This document shows, in pieces, positions 8,416-16,989 of a stretch of DNA of 64,000 nt. This DNA is from Sporomusaceae bacterium. Its GTDB lineage: Bacteria; Bacillota; Negativicutes; Sporomusales; UBA7701. The stretch lies in assembly GCA_031460455.1 (NCBI GenBank), contig JAVKTQ010000006.1:62001-126000 (forward strand). Direction: 5' to 3'. Within the stretch, counting starts at the first letter, position 1. The number at the start of each line of letters is the position of its first letter. Made by a program: the position numbers and the translations under genes. The notes under the pieces were generated by a model, which saw nothing but the letters and a program-made list of their open reading frames with translations, was not told the origin of the DNA and did no database searches.

Positions 8416-9993
8416 TCAGCCGCCGTTCTTCGCCATGATCTCCGGCTTGAGATTCATGGGCTCGTCGATGAATATACGGGCGTCCATAAGCTTCAGATTG
8501 GGCGAAATATGAGGCTTAAAATCCATCTGGGCGAGGACATCGCGCTCCAGATCCACCCCCGGCGCTATCTCGGTCAGCATCACCCCGGTCGCCGTCAGCT
8601 CGAACACCGCCCGCTCGGTCACGTACAGCACCTTCTGGCCGGCCTTCTTGGCGTACTGGCCGCTGAAAGTGATGTGGCCGACCTTGGGAACGAACTTCTT
8701 GCTCTTGCCCTCCCGGATGATCTTCAGCTTGCCGCCCTCCACCGCCACCTCCAGCCCGCCCGCCGTCAGCGTGCCGGCGAAGATGACGTGCATCGTGTTC
8801 TGGGTGATGTTCACAAAACCGCCCGAACCGGCGATGCGCGGCCCGAACTTACTCACATTCACATTGCCGAACTGATCGCATTCCGCCAGCCCCAGCACCG
8901 CCAGGTCGAGGCCACCGCCGTCGTAGAAATCGAACTGGTTGGGATGATCGAGCAGCGCCTCCGGGTTAAGGGAGCAGCCGAACCGCAGCCCCGACATCGG
9001 CACCCCGCCCACCGGGCCGGGCTCGACCGTCATCGTCAGCTGGTCGATGAACCCTTCCTCGGCCGCAACCGCCGACACCCCTTCCGGCATGCCGATACCC
9101 AGATTAATAACCGCGTCGGGGCTAAGCTCCATCGCCGCCCGGCGGCAGATAATCTTGCGGTCGTCGAGCGGAATGGGCTTCCAGCCCGACAGCGGCGCCC
9201 TCACCTCGCCCGACAGCGCCGGGTTGTACTGCTCGCCCATCGACTGCTTGTGGTTCTCCGGCGAAGCCTGGACGATATAATCCACCATTATCCCCGGCAC
9301 CTTCACCATCATCGGGTGGAGCGTGCCAGCCTCGACGATCCGCTCCACCTGGGCGATGACAATGCCGCCCGAATTGCGGGCCGCCATCGCCAGCGGCAGA
9401 AACTCCAGCGCGATGCCCTCTTTCTCGATGCTGATGTTGCCGCGCGTATCGGCGCTAGTGCCGCGGATGAGCGCGACATTGATCGGAAAAGACTTATATA
9501 GCAGGTACTCCTCGCCGTCGATCTCGAGCAGCTTGACGACCTCGCGCTTGGAAATCTCGTTCAGACGCCCCCCCGTCTCCCGCGGATCGGCGAACGTCCT
9601 CAGACCCACGTGGGTCAGGACGCCCGGCTTATGCCCGGCGATCGCCCGGAAAAGATGCATCATAACCCCTTGGGGGATATTATAAGCCTCGATCTTGTTC
9701 TCGACGATCAGCTTGTTCAGGTCGGGCTGCAGCCCGAAATGCCCGGCGATGACCTTTTTCACGAACCCCTCGCGGGCGAACCGGTTCAGGCCCCACCACG
9801 ACTTGCCGTCATTCTGGCTGGCCCCGAACGTCAGCGTCAGATTCTTCGGCTCGCCTGTATCCACGAACCGCTTCTCCAGCGCCTCGGTCAGCTCGGCCGG
9901 GTGGCCCATGCCGATGAACCCCGATATGCCCACAGTGTCGCCCGATTTGATGTGCTTGACAGCTTCGGCGGCACTGACGATTTTGACTTTCAT
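8416..9993 (-). CDS. Fused alpha/beta family I CoA-transferase (acetate/propionate type)
   Basis: A 525-residue single-chain enzyme joining the alpha (GDTVGISGFIGMGHPAEL) and beta (INLGIGMPEGV) halves of family I CoA-transferases. The catalytic Glu lies in LTMTVEPGPVGGVP, and FYDGGGLDLAVLGLAECD and NVNVSKFG follow as in propionate CoA-transferase and YdiF. It would activate a carboxylate by taking CoA from acetyl-CoA or another acyl-CoA without spending ATP. ATG at 9993 has the better distance from GGAGG than ATG at 9999. Being in the operon of the acyl-CoA dehydrogenase and HpaB-like protein, it probably loads the imported substrate. Confidence 0.9.
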   Translation of the reverse strand: MKVKIVSAAEAVKHIKSGDTVGISGFIGMGHPAELTEALEKRFVDTGEPKNLTLTFGASQNDGKSWWGLNRFAREGFVKKVIAGHFGLQPDLNKLIVENKIEAYNIPQGVMMHLFRAIAGHKPGVLTHVGLRTFADPRETGGRLNEISKREVVKLLEIDGEEYLLYKSFPINVALIRGTSADTRGNISIEKEGIALEFLPLAMAARNSGGIVIAQVERIVEAGTLHPMMVKVPGIMVDYIVQASPENHKQSMGEQYNPALSGEVRAPLSGWKPIPLDDRKIICRRAAMELSPDAVINLGIGMPEGVSAVAAEEGFIDQLTMTVEPGPVGGVPMSGLRFGCSLNPEALLDHPNQFDFYDGGGLDLAVLGLAECDQFGNVNVSKFGPRIAGSGGFVNITQNTMHVIFAGTLTAGGLEVAVEGGKLKIIREGKSKKFVPKVGHITFSGQYAKKAGQKVLYVTERAVFELTATGVMLTEIAPGVDLERDVLAQMDFKPHISPNLKLMDARIFIDEPMNLKPEIMAKNGG

Positions 9994-10065
9994 GCCCATG
10001 GCCTCCTCTCTTTTGGGAGAGAGGGCCCGCGCCTGCGGTCAGCGAGGGCGGACCCTCCTGACCGA

Positions 10066-11400
10066 CTAAGCTTTATTACTGACAGCCTGGGAAACGGGAA
10101 CCTCCTTCTTCACAAATGTCTCCACCGTGAAGCATAGCGACAGTGTACCTATCACCATGCCGCCGAAGCACAGCCAGAAGGTCGAAGTATACGCTTCCAC
10201 CGGGAACTTGCCGGCCACCTTGCCGAAGCCGTCGAGAATGACGCCCATATACTGCTGGAAGAAGGCGCCGCCCACGAAATAGAAGAGGTTGAAAACACCG
10301 ATTGCCGTGCCCACGACCTTGCGCGGCAGACGCTCGGTCAGATGGGCGTAGTTGGTGATATACGCGCCGCCGAAGCCGCCCATCAGGAAGCAGAACGCCG
10401 ACATCGTCGCCGTACTCCAGCCCGTCGGGCTAAGGGCGATGTACAGCCAGCCCAGCGTATACACCACCGCGCCGGTGATAACCACCTTCTTGCGGCTGTG
10501 GACGACCCGGTCGGAAACCCAGCCATGGATCGGGCAGCCGCAGATCATGCCGATCGCCCACCACGACAGCACGTTCGAAGCAGCCTGCTTAGTCCAGCCG
10601 AACGTATCCATCATATACGGCACCGCCCACAGTCCCTGGAAGCCCATCATCGGCCCGTAGACCGCGAAAGCGTACACGGCCAGCCACGGGAAATTGCGGT
10701 TGGTCACGGCGATCTTGATCGCCTCACCCAGCTTGATGCTCTCGTCGCGGGCCACCTCGGCCGCGTCGACCTTGATGCCGTCCACCTCGTTCAGCGACGG
10801 CAGACCCATATCCTGCGGCCGGTTGCGGACCATCAGATACGTGGCCGCCGCCAGGATGACGGTGATCGCCCCGAGATAATAGAAAGCCTCCCGCCAGCCG
10901 GTCATCGACACGAACTTCGCCAGCGGAGCGGCGGCGCCCAGCGCGCCGATATTGCCCACCGTCAGCAGGATGCCGGTCAGCGTCGAAAACTCGTGCGCCC
11001 TAAACCACTGCGCCTGAATCTTCATTATCGGGATGTAGACCACGGCCACGCCGATACCCATCATCACCCGGCCGACGATCGCCCAGTCGTAGCTCTGCGC
11101 GATCCCGAACATTGCCGTGCCGATGCCGGCGATGATAAAGAAGATCGTCACCGCCAAACGTGGCCCGAGGAAGTCCGAGAAAATACCGGAGGGTATTTGC
11201 ATGGCGGCGTACGGATAGAAATAGGCCGCAGACAGAAGTCCCAGGCTGGCGGCGCTGATGTTGAACGCCTTCATCAGCTCCGGCGCCACCACCGCCGGCG
11301 CCACCCGGTCGAAGTACACGAAGAAATACACGAACCACAGCGTTACCAGACAGACCCATCGATAACTGAGGACCTTAGCTCTTTGCTGCTCGGTTACCAT
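10066..11400 (-). CDS. MFS transporter, probable uptake carrier of the sigma-54 operon
   Basis: A 444-residue, 12-helix major facilitator. The A-motif region reads GIFSDFLGPRLAV after helix 2 and GWVSDRVVHSRKKV in the second half. The overall pattern resembles carboxylate and anion:cation symporter-type carriers. ATG at 11400 follows AAGGGGG with good spacing, whereas the open frame extends upstream to 11433. It is the first gene behind the -24/-12 promoter, followed by the CoA-transferase, HpaB-like and dehydrogenase genes, so it most likely imports the organic acid that the operon processes. Confidence 0.88.
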   Translation of the reverse strand: MVTEQQRAKVLSYRWVCLVTLWFVYFFVYFDRVAPAVVAPELMKAFNISAASLGLLSAAYFYPYAAMQIPSGIFSDFLGPRLAVTIFFIIAGIGTAMFGIAQSYDWAIVGRVMMGIGVAVVYIPIMKIQAQWFRAHEFSTLTGILLTVGNIGALGAAAPLAKFVSMTGWREAFYYLGAITVILAAATYLMVRNRPQDMGLPSLNEVDGIKVDAAEVARDESIKLGEAIKIAVTNRNFPWLAVYAFAVYGPMMGFQGLWAVPYMMDTFGWTKQAASNVLSWWAIGMICGCPIHGWVSDRVVHSRKKVVITGAVVYTLGWLYIALSPTGWSTATMSAFCFLMGGFGGAYITNYAHLTERLPRKVVGTAIGVFNLFYFVGGAFFQQYMGVILDGFGKVAGKFPVEAYTSTFWLCFGGMVIGTLSLCFTVETFVKKEVPVSQAVSNKA

Positions 11401-11447
11401 TGACATCCCCCTTCGCATATTGATTGGCGCCATTGTTGTGAATAATC

Positions 11448-11463
11448 TGCAAATTCGGTGCCA
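11448..11463 (-). promoter_or_regulatory. Sigma-54 (-24/-12) promoter
   Basis: On the minus strand the sequence TGGCACCGAATTTGCA matches TGGCAC-N5-TTGCA exactly. It lies 48 bases upstream of the MFS start codon and directly downstream of a gene for a sigma-54 activator, so it should drive the MFS-CoA-transferase-HpaB-dehydrogenase operon. Confidence 0.93.
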
Positions 11464-11517
11464 ACCAGGGGGCTGCCCGCGGATGTGCGAAAAATCACAA
11501 ACCCGCCGCCGGGCTTC

Positions 11518-11533
11518 GTTGTGTTACCGCAAC
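11518..11533. promoter_or_regulatory. Probable upstream activator site for the sigma-54 activator
   Basis: GTTGTGTTACCGCAAC is a one-mismatch copy of the dyad GTTGC-N6-GCAAC that occurs three times at 16002-16076. It lies about 75 bases upstream of the -24/-12 promoter, a normal enhancer distance. Confidence 0.6.
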
Positions 11534-11548
11534 AAATTAGTTTGCATG

Positions 11549-13687
11549 CTAATTTTTCCCGTTGAAAATATACGGCGGCTGTTGCGAATATTCAACGCCC
11601 GCCCTGATCTTGTGCTTTTCCGCCTTGCGCAGCAGCGTCGAAGGATCGATCCCCAACGCCCTGGCGGCTTGCCGGAGACTCCTTGACATCCGCAGCGACT
11701 GCTCGATTACGTCTTTCTCCACCATATCCAAAACATCCTTCAGCGGCAAAACAACCGCCCCGCGGGCGAGCGCCGCCGACGACGCGGCCTGCCGCTGGAA
11801 ATTGCCGGGCAGGTCCTCGAAAGAAATGATCTCCTGCCGGGAAGTAATGACAATGCGCTCAAGCACATTGATCAGCTCGCGGACATTTCCCGGCCACGCA
11901 TAATTCGTGAACGCCTCGATAACCTCGGGCGAAAGCTTCTTATCGGTATGATACTTCTCATTCATCTTGGCCAGAAACTCCGCCGTCAGCACGGCGATAT
12001 CCTGCGGCCGTTCGCGCAGCGGCGGAACATACAGGGGAACGATGTTTATCCGGTAGAACAGATCCTCGCGAAAATGGCCCGCTTTGACCGCCGCCTCCAG
12101 GTCGCGGTTGGTGGCGAACAGCAGCCGGGCGTCGAACTTCACCGGCCTGCTGCCGCCGACCTTGAAAAACTCCTGATCCTGCAGGGCGCGGAGCAGCTTG
12201 GCCTGGATGCTGCCCGGCAGCTCGCCGATCTCGTCCATAAAGAGCGTGCCGCTGCTGGCGATCTCGAAAACCCCCGGCTTGCCGCCGCGCCGCGCGCCGG
12301 TGAACGCACCGTCGCTGTAGCCGAACAGCTCCGACTCCAGCAGCGTCTCCGGGATCGCCGCGCAGTTGATCTTGATGAACGGCCCATTCCGGCGGGTGCT
12401 GTTCTCGTGGATAAAATTGGCCAGCACTTCCTTACCCACGCCCGACTCGCCCTGCACAAGCACCGGCGTATCGACCGCCGCCACCCGCAGCGCCAGGTCG
12501 TACACCCGCTGCATCGCCGCGCTGCGGAACGTACCGCTCGTCGTCGCCACCTCGGCCTTGAGGCGGGCCAGTTCGGAGAAATACATCTCCTTCAGGCGGT
12601 TGACCTCCTCAAGCTCCTGCTTGAGAGCCGACAGTTCGGACAGATCGCGGACATTGGTCACGATCCGCACCACCGAACCGTTCTCGTCGAACACGGGCGT
12701 GCCGGTCAGCGCCACCTGCTTGCCGTTCACCCGGCAGGAAATCGAGCACGGCTTGCGGTCATGGCGCACCTTCGTCGCCACCTTCGCGCCCAGATGGTGC
12801 TCCTGCCCCACCTCGCCCTTGCCGTTCGCCGCCGCCTGGGGCGGGTTGAGCCCCAGCAGCTTGACGGTCGCGGCGTTCACCTTGCGGATGACGCCGTCGG
12901 CGTCGGTGACCAGGATGCCGTCGTACGAGCAGCTGATGACCGCGTCCAGCTCCTTGTAAAGCTGTTTGACCACCCCCAGCTCGTCGGCCAGGCTCTCGAT
13001 CTCGCTGAACGGCTGGAAAGACGCCACCGCGCCGATGATATCGCTGCCGTCCATGATCGGCGCGGCGTGGGCGATATAAGAGTTGCCGTTGATCGTATTC
13101 TTGAAATTGCGGATCACGCGGCCGGTCGCCAGCACCTCGGAAACGGCGCAGTTCGGGATAAAATCCGACACATCGCCGCCGATCACCTGCCTGGCCTTCA
13201 GGCGGAGGACATTCTCCGCCGCCGGATTAATGAACGTTATATAGCCGTGGGGATTGACAGCCACGATCCCGTGGGGCGTCGCCTCCAGCACCGCCTTCAG
13301 TTCCTGGCGGGCATGCACAAACGTCGTCTTGAAACCGCGGATAATATCGCTCTTCGTAAGCATGCCGACCAGGTTGCCGTCGCCGTCCACCACCGGCAGC
13401 CGCTTCTGGGGAAAGCCGCACGTCTCCTCCAGCAGCGTATCGTCCTTGATAACCGTCACCTCGCGCTGCATCAGCTCCCTGACCGGCAGCGCCAGCTTGC
13501 CCTCGTCCGCCACCACCTGAAAAAGATGCTTCACGGTGAACAAGCCGCACACCCGGCCGACGGCGTCCACCACCGGAATGCCCTTAACCTTATGTTTCCT
13601 CAGCAACTGGACGGCCTCGGTGACCGGCACCCACTCCGTCACAGTCAGCACCTCGCGGGTCATCACATCTTTCACGAACATTCGCAT
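11549..13687 (-). CDS. Sigma-54-dependent activator with tandem CBS and two PAS domains
   Basis: A 712-residue enhancer-binding protein. Two CBS motifs come first (about 1-120), then two PAS domains (about 135-240 and 255-360), a coiled linker, and the AAA+ domain (about 395-625) with Walker A GESGVGKE, the sigma-54-contacting GAFTGA and GTLFMDEIGELP. A Fis-type helix-turn-helix ends it (SLRQAARALGIDPSTLLRKA). CBS pairs commonly bind adenine nucleotides or CoA-type ligands, so energy status and a small-molecule signal may both be sensed. ATG at 13687 follows TAGGGA; the open frame reaches a GTG at 13717. It lies between the operon it probably controls and etfBA. Confidence 0.93.
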   Translation of the reverse strand: MRMFVKDVMTREVLTVTEWVPVTEAVQLLRKHKVKGIPVVDAVGRVCGLFTVKHLFQVVADEGKLALPVRELMQREVTVIKDDTLLEETCGFPQKRLPVVDGDGNLVGMLTKSDIIRGFKTTFVHARQELKAVLEATPHGIVAVNPHGYITFINPAAENVLRLKARQVIGGDVSDFIPNCAVSEVLATGRVIRNFKNTINGNSYIAHAAPIMDGSDIIGAVASFQPFSEIESLADELGVVKQLYKELDAVISCSYDGILVTDADGVIRKVNAATVKLLGLNPPQAAANGKGEVGQEHHLGAKVATKVRHDRKPCSISCRVNGKQVALTGTPVFDENGSVVRIVTNVRDLSELSALKQELEEVNRLKEMYFSELARLKAEVATTSGTFRSAAMQRVYDLALRVAAVDTPVLVQGESGVGKEVLANFIHENSTRRNGPFIKINCAAIPETLLESELFGYSDGAFTGARRGGKPGVFEIASSGTLFMDEIGELPGSIQAKLLRALQDQEFFKVGGSRPVKFDARLLFATNRDLEAAVKAGHFREDLFYRINIVPLYVPPLRERPQDIAVLTAEFLAKMNEKYHTDKKLSPEVIEAFTNYAWPGNVRELINVLERIVITSRQEIISFEDLPGNFQRQAASSAALARGAVVLPLKDVLDMVEKDVIEQSLRMSRSLRQAARALGIDPSTLLRKAEKHKIRAGVEYSQQPPYIFNGKN

Positions 13688-13770
13688 CACGTCCCTAAAA
13701 ATTGCTAGACGTTCCACTATATTCTGTTAATTATCAGAATATTCCTGCGAATGGTGCGAGTTAGCGAAAA

Positions 13771-14958
13771 TTAATCTTTCAACTTGGCGATAATCGCCGG
13801 AATTACCTCGTACAGATCGCCGACGATACCGTAATGGGCCACCTTGAAAATCGGCGCGTCCGGGTCCTTGTTGATCGCCACGATCATATCCGACGTCTGC
13901 ATGCCCGCCAGATGCTGGATAGCGCCCGAAATGCCGCACGCGAAATAAATCTTCGGCCCCACCGTCTTGCCTGTCTGCCCCACCTGATGGGGATACGGCT
14001 TCCAGCCTGCGTCCACCGCCGCGCGCGACGCGCCCACCGTGCCGCCCAGCGCGTCGGCCAGGTCCTGGATGAGCTTGAACCCTTCCGGGTTGCCCAGGCC
14101 GCGGCCGCCGGACACGATGATCTCGGCATCCTCCAGATTGCAGTTCGTCGTGCACACCTGGATAACATCCTCCAGCTTCGTGCGCACATCGGCCGCCGCC
14201 AGCGTTATGCTCTCGCGCACCAGCGCGCCGCTCTTGCCGTAATCGGGCTGCGGCTTCTTGAACACCTTCGGCCTCACCGTGCCCATCTGCGGCCGGCGGT
14301 CAGGGCAGAAGATCGTCGCCATGATATTGCCGCCGAAGGCCGGACGCGTCCAGGCCACCAGCTTCGTCTCCGGGTCGATGCTCAGGCCGGTGCAGTCGGC
14401 CGTCAGGCCGGTCTTCACCCTGGCCGCCACGCGCGGGCCCAGGTCGCGGCCGTCGTTCGTCGCCCCCAGCAATATCACCGACGGATTGTACTTCCCGATC
14501 AGCGCCGTGAACGCCGCCGCGTAGCCGTCGGTATTGTAATCCTTCAGCAGCGCGTGCTCCACCAGATAAACCTTGTCGGCGCCGCTGGCGAAAACCTCCT
14601 TGGCCAGCCCGGCCACATCGTCGCCGATCACCACCCCGGCCAGCTCCTCGCCCAGCTCGTCGGCCAGCTTGCGGCCCTCGCCGATAAGCTCCAGCGACAC
14701 ATTGCGGATATGGCCGCCGCGCTGCTCGATGAACACCCACACGCCGCTCGCGGCGCTGTCGGCCTCCTTCTTCGTCTCGCCCGCCGGCGCATCCGATACA
14801 ATCGCCCCTACCGGGCAGCTATCCACACACGCGCCGCACGAAGTGCAGGCGTCGGTAATCCGAGCCTTGCCGTTCTCCAGCACGATCGCCCCGAAGGGGC
14901 AGGTGCCGACGCACGCGCCGCAGCCGATACATTCTTCAGTCTTAATCATAATCGCCAT
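13771..14958 (-). CDS. etfA: Electron transfer flavoprotein alpha subunit with N-terminal 2[4Fe-4S] ferredoxin domain
   Basis: A 395-residue EtfA. Residues 5-60 form a two-cluster ferredoxin ([16 protein letters not shown] and [16 protein letters not shown]). The Etf alpha domain follows, and the C-terminal FAD-binding part reads [44 protein letters not shown]. Extra ferredoxin domains of this kind occur in CarE of the Acetobacterium caffeyl-CoA reductase and in other EtfA proteins of anaerobes that bifurcate or confurcate electrons. It lies 15 bases after etfB and upstream of the activator gene. The partner dehydrogenase is most likely the one at 5711. Confidence 0.95.
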   Translation of the reverse strand: MAIMIKTEECIGCGACVGTCPFGAIVLENGKARITDACTSCGACVDSCPVGAIVSDAPAGETKKEADSAASGVWVFIEQRGGHIRNVSLELIGEGRKLADELGEELAGVVIGDDVAGLAKEVFASGADKVYLVEHALLKDYNTDGYAAAFTALIGKYNPSVILLGATNDGRDLGPRVAARVKTGLTADCTGLSIDPETKLVAWTRPAFGGNIMATIFCPDRRPQMGTVRPKVFKKPQPDYGKSGALVRESITLAAADVRTKLEDVIQVCTTNCNLEDAEIIVSGGRGLGNPEGFKLIQDLADALGGTVGASRAAVDAGWKPYPHQVGQTGKTVGPKIYFACGISGAIQHLAGMQTSDMIVAINKDPDAPIFKVAHYGIVGDLYEVIPAIIAKLKD

Positions 14959-14973
14959 TTGTCCCGCTCCTCC

Positions 14974-15756
14974 CTAAACGATCTTCAATTCCCGCAGTTT
15001 TTCCACCAGGGCGGCGGCCGCCTCGCGCGGTTCGCCTTCGATAATCTCCCCGTGCACCTGGCGCTGCGGGGTAAAGATGCGCTTCACCTTGGTCGGCGAG
15101 CCATTCAGGCCGAGGCAGTCGGGGTCGACATCCAGATCGGCGGCCGTCCACACCGGGATCTCCGTCCGGTTGGCCTTCATCGTGCCCTTCACCGTCGGAT
15201 AGCGCGGCTCGATCGCCGTCTTGATAATCGTCACCACCGCCGGCAGCTGGGTCGAAATCACATCATAGCCCTCGTCGTGCTCGCGCTGGGCCTTCACCTT
15301 CGTGCCGTCGATCTCCACGCTCGCCGCGTAAGTCACCTGCGTCCAGCCAAGGTGCTCGGCCATCTCCGGGCCCACCTGGGCGGTATCGCCGTCGATCGCC
15401 TGCTTGCCGCACAGAATCAGGTCGGCGTTCCCCAGCTTGCGGACCGCCGCCGCCAGCGTATACGAAGTCGCCAGCGTATCCGCGCCGCCGAACGCCCGGT
15501 CGCTCACCAGCACCGCCGCGTCCGCGCCCATCGCCAGGCACTCCTTCAGCGCGTCCTTCGCCTGGGGCGGGCCCATGCTGATCACCGTCACCCGGCCGCC
15601 GTGCTTCTCCTTCAGCTGCAGGCCGATCTCCAGCGCGAACTTATCGAAGGGGTTGACGATGCTCGGCACCCCCTGCCTGATCAGCGTGTTCGTAACCGGG
15701 TCGATCTTGACCTCGGTCGTATCGGGAACCTGTTTCACGCAAACGACTATTTCCAT
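14974..15756 (-). CDS. etfB: Electron transfer flavoprotein beta subunit
   Basis: A 260-residue EtfB of standard length with KQVPDTTEVKIDP, NPFDKFALEIGLQL, MGPPQAKDALKECLAMGADA and the nucleotide-binding stretch ILCGKQAIDGDTAQVGPEMA. EtfB binds AMP or, in bifurcating complexes, the FAD and NADH pair. A GGAGG lies seven to eight bases before the ATG. Its upstream region carries the inverted repeat at 15864 and, about 250-320 bases away, three GTTGC-N6-GCAAC dyads. I found no convincing -24/-12 element in front of it. Confidence 0.95.
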   Translation of the reverse strand: MEIVVCVKQVPDTTEVKIDPVTNTLIRQGVPSIVNPFDKFALEIGLQLKEKHGGRVTVISMGPPQAKDALKECLAMGADAAVLVSDRAFGGADTLATSYTLAAAVRKLGNADLILCGKQAIDGDTAQVGPEMAEHLGWTQVTYAASVEIDGTKVKAQREHDEGYDVISTQLPAVVTIIKTAIEPRYPTVKGTMKANRTEIPVWTAADLDVDPDCLGLNGSPTKVKRIFTPQRQVHGEIIEGEPREAAAALVEKLRELKIV

Positions 15757-15863
15757 GCTATATCCTCCTTCGGTTCGATGATTTCTTTAGTCGGTCAAGC
15801 CGTATTCTCTTAGCAACCCCTCCGCTCCCCACGGGCGTTTCGCCCACATTTCTAAAAAATATA

Positions 15864-15877
15864 TTTTGCACGCAAAA
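15864..15877. promoter_or_regulatory. Inverted repeat upstream of etfB
   Basis: TTTTGCACGCAAAA has perfect six-base arms around a two-base centre, and ACGCAAAA recurs 14 bases on. It lies about 110 bases before the etfB start and may be an operator, but no regulator can be assigned. Confidence 0.4.
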
Positions 15878-16001
15878 CATATTACGCAAAATTATTTCGC
15901 CCAATGCAAAAAAATTCCTCCTTTTCGAGGAAAATATATAGCAAATATCGTACCACTCGCAGCAAAAGCCGGTGTGTCAAGCTTTTACCAGCCCGCCAGG
16001 C

Positions 16002-16076
16002 GTTGCGCGCCGGCAACGGGCCGGAAAAAGGTATCCTTCCGTTGCGTCAGCGCAACACGCGTTGCGTCCGAGCAAC
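16002..16076. promoter_or_regulatory. Three copies of the dyad GTTGC-N6-GCAAC
   Basis: GTTGCGCGCCGGCAAC (16002-16017), GTTGCGTCAGCGCAAC (16041-16056) and GTTGCGTCCGAGCAAC (16061-16076) share both arms exactly while the six central bases vary. They lie between etfB and the divergent methyltransferase gene. The arrangement is that of enhancer sites for a Fis-type activator, most simply the one at 11549, whose own operon has a near-copy. The third dyad also overlaps a TTGCGT-N16-TATATT promoter-like pair pointing at the methyltransferase gene. Confidence 0.6.
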
Positions 16077-16129
16077 AACCGGGTATATTACGCCCCGTTA
16101 TGGCGATAATGAAAACAGGAGGGCGGAGC

Positions 16130-16720
16130 ATGGCTTCTATCGGCAAATTCATCGGTCGGCTGCTGGGCGGGGGCGACAGGGCGCTGCACGACTGGGTGCT
16201 CGCCCTGCTGGAAATCCGGCCGGGCGACACCGTGCTCGAAATCGGCTGCGGCCCCGGCGCGGCGATGAAGAGAATCGTCACAACCCGCAAGGATGTTTTC
16301 GTCGTGGGCGTCGACGCTTCCGAGGAGGCGATCGGGGAGGCATGGCGGAAAAACGCGCGGGCTATCAAAGCGGGGCGGGCGATGCTGGTGCAGACCGATA
16401 TCGCCCGCGGCCTGCCCGCCTTCGCCGCGCCGTTCGCCAGAGCTGTGGCCGTAAACGCGGCCCTCCCGGACGACAAGGCGGCTGATATCCTCAAAGTCGT
16501 CGGGAAAGCGCTTGCGCCTGGCGGCAGGCTAGCGGTGGCGGTGCGGCCGCCGGAAAAAGAGGCGAGCGAAGCCTACGTCCGCCTGCTCGGCAAAGAACTC
16601 CGCCGCCAGCTCGAAGCCGCCGGCTTCGCCACCGTCCGGCTGCACGAAAAAGTTTTGGGGCATTCCGCCGCCGTCTGCGTCACGGGGGTTAATCCGGCCC
16701 CGCCGGGGAATAAAAAATAG
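16130..16720 (+). CDS. Class I SAM-dependent methyltransferase
   Basis: A 196-residue protein with the SAM-binding motif VLEIGCGPGAAMKRI, the acidic end of strand 2 in VVGVDASEEAI, and ALAPGGRLAVAV as the post-motif III strand. AGGAGG lies seven bases before the ATG at 16130; the frame is open upstream to 15866, but that part crosses the operator dyads and is not protein-like. The short length and truncated C-terminal region give no clue to substrate. It may be controlled by the dyads immediately upstream. Confidence 0.85.
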   Translation: MASIGKFIGRLLGGGDRALHDWVLALLEIRPGDTVLEIGCGPGAAMKRIVTTRKDVFVVGVDASEEAIGEAWRKNARAIKAGRAMLVQTDIARGLPAFAAPFARAVAVNAALPDDKAADILKVVGKALAPGGRLAVAVRPPEKEASEAYVRLLGKELRRQLEAAGFATVRLHEKVLGHSAAVCVTGVNPAPPGNKK

Positions 16721-16734
16721 CCCCTTTACGGGGC

Positions 16735-16985
16735 GACTACTATCAACAAAGCCTTCGGGCGGAGGACACAGGCTACTGCGCCCAAGCTCCGGCTGAACGC
16801 GCCGTAAGGCTTGGGCCGACACCGCCGTACCGCCCGCAAAAGTCGCATCACGCTCCTTGCGACCTCGCCCGACCGTCCATGGTCGGGCGTACGTTGTGTT
16901 ACCGGCCTGCTTCGCCAACGGCGCGTATCAGCCTCCGCAACGGCGCATACGCCTGCACCCTCCGCCGCCTCCGGCGTAACTTTTT
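16735..16985 (-). repeat. Family A dispersed repeat, copy 1 (minus orientation)
   Basis: Read on the minus strand this non-coding stretch contains TACGCGCCGTTGGCGAAG, a CCATGGACGG core inside inverted arms, and TACGGCGCGT followed by CCGGAGC, all shared in the same order with 55310-55545, and in part with 19090-19375. It begins directly after the Shedu stop codon. The boundaries are approximate. Confidence 0.6.
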
Positions 16986-16989
16986 GTCT

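Noticed and set aside
15757-16000. A sigma-54 promoter for etfB.
   Set aside because: I searched for TGGCAC-N5-TTGC on the minus strand; candidates such as the one near GGGGTTGC have the wrong GG-to-GC spacing.
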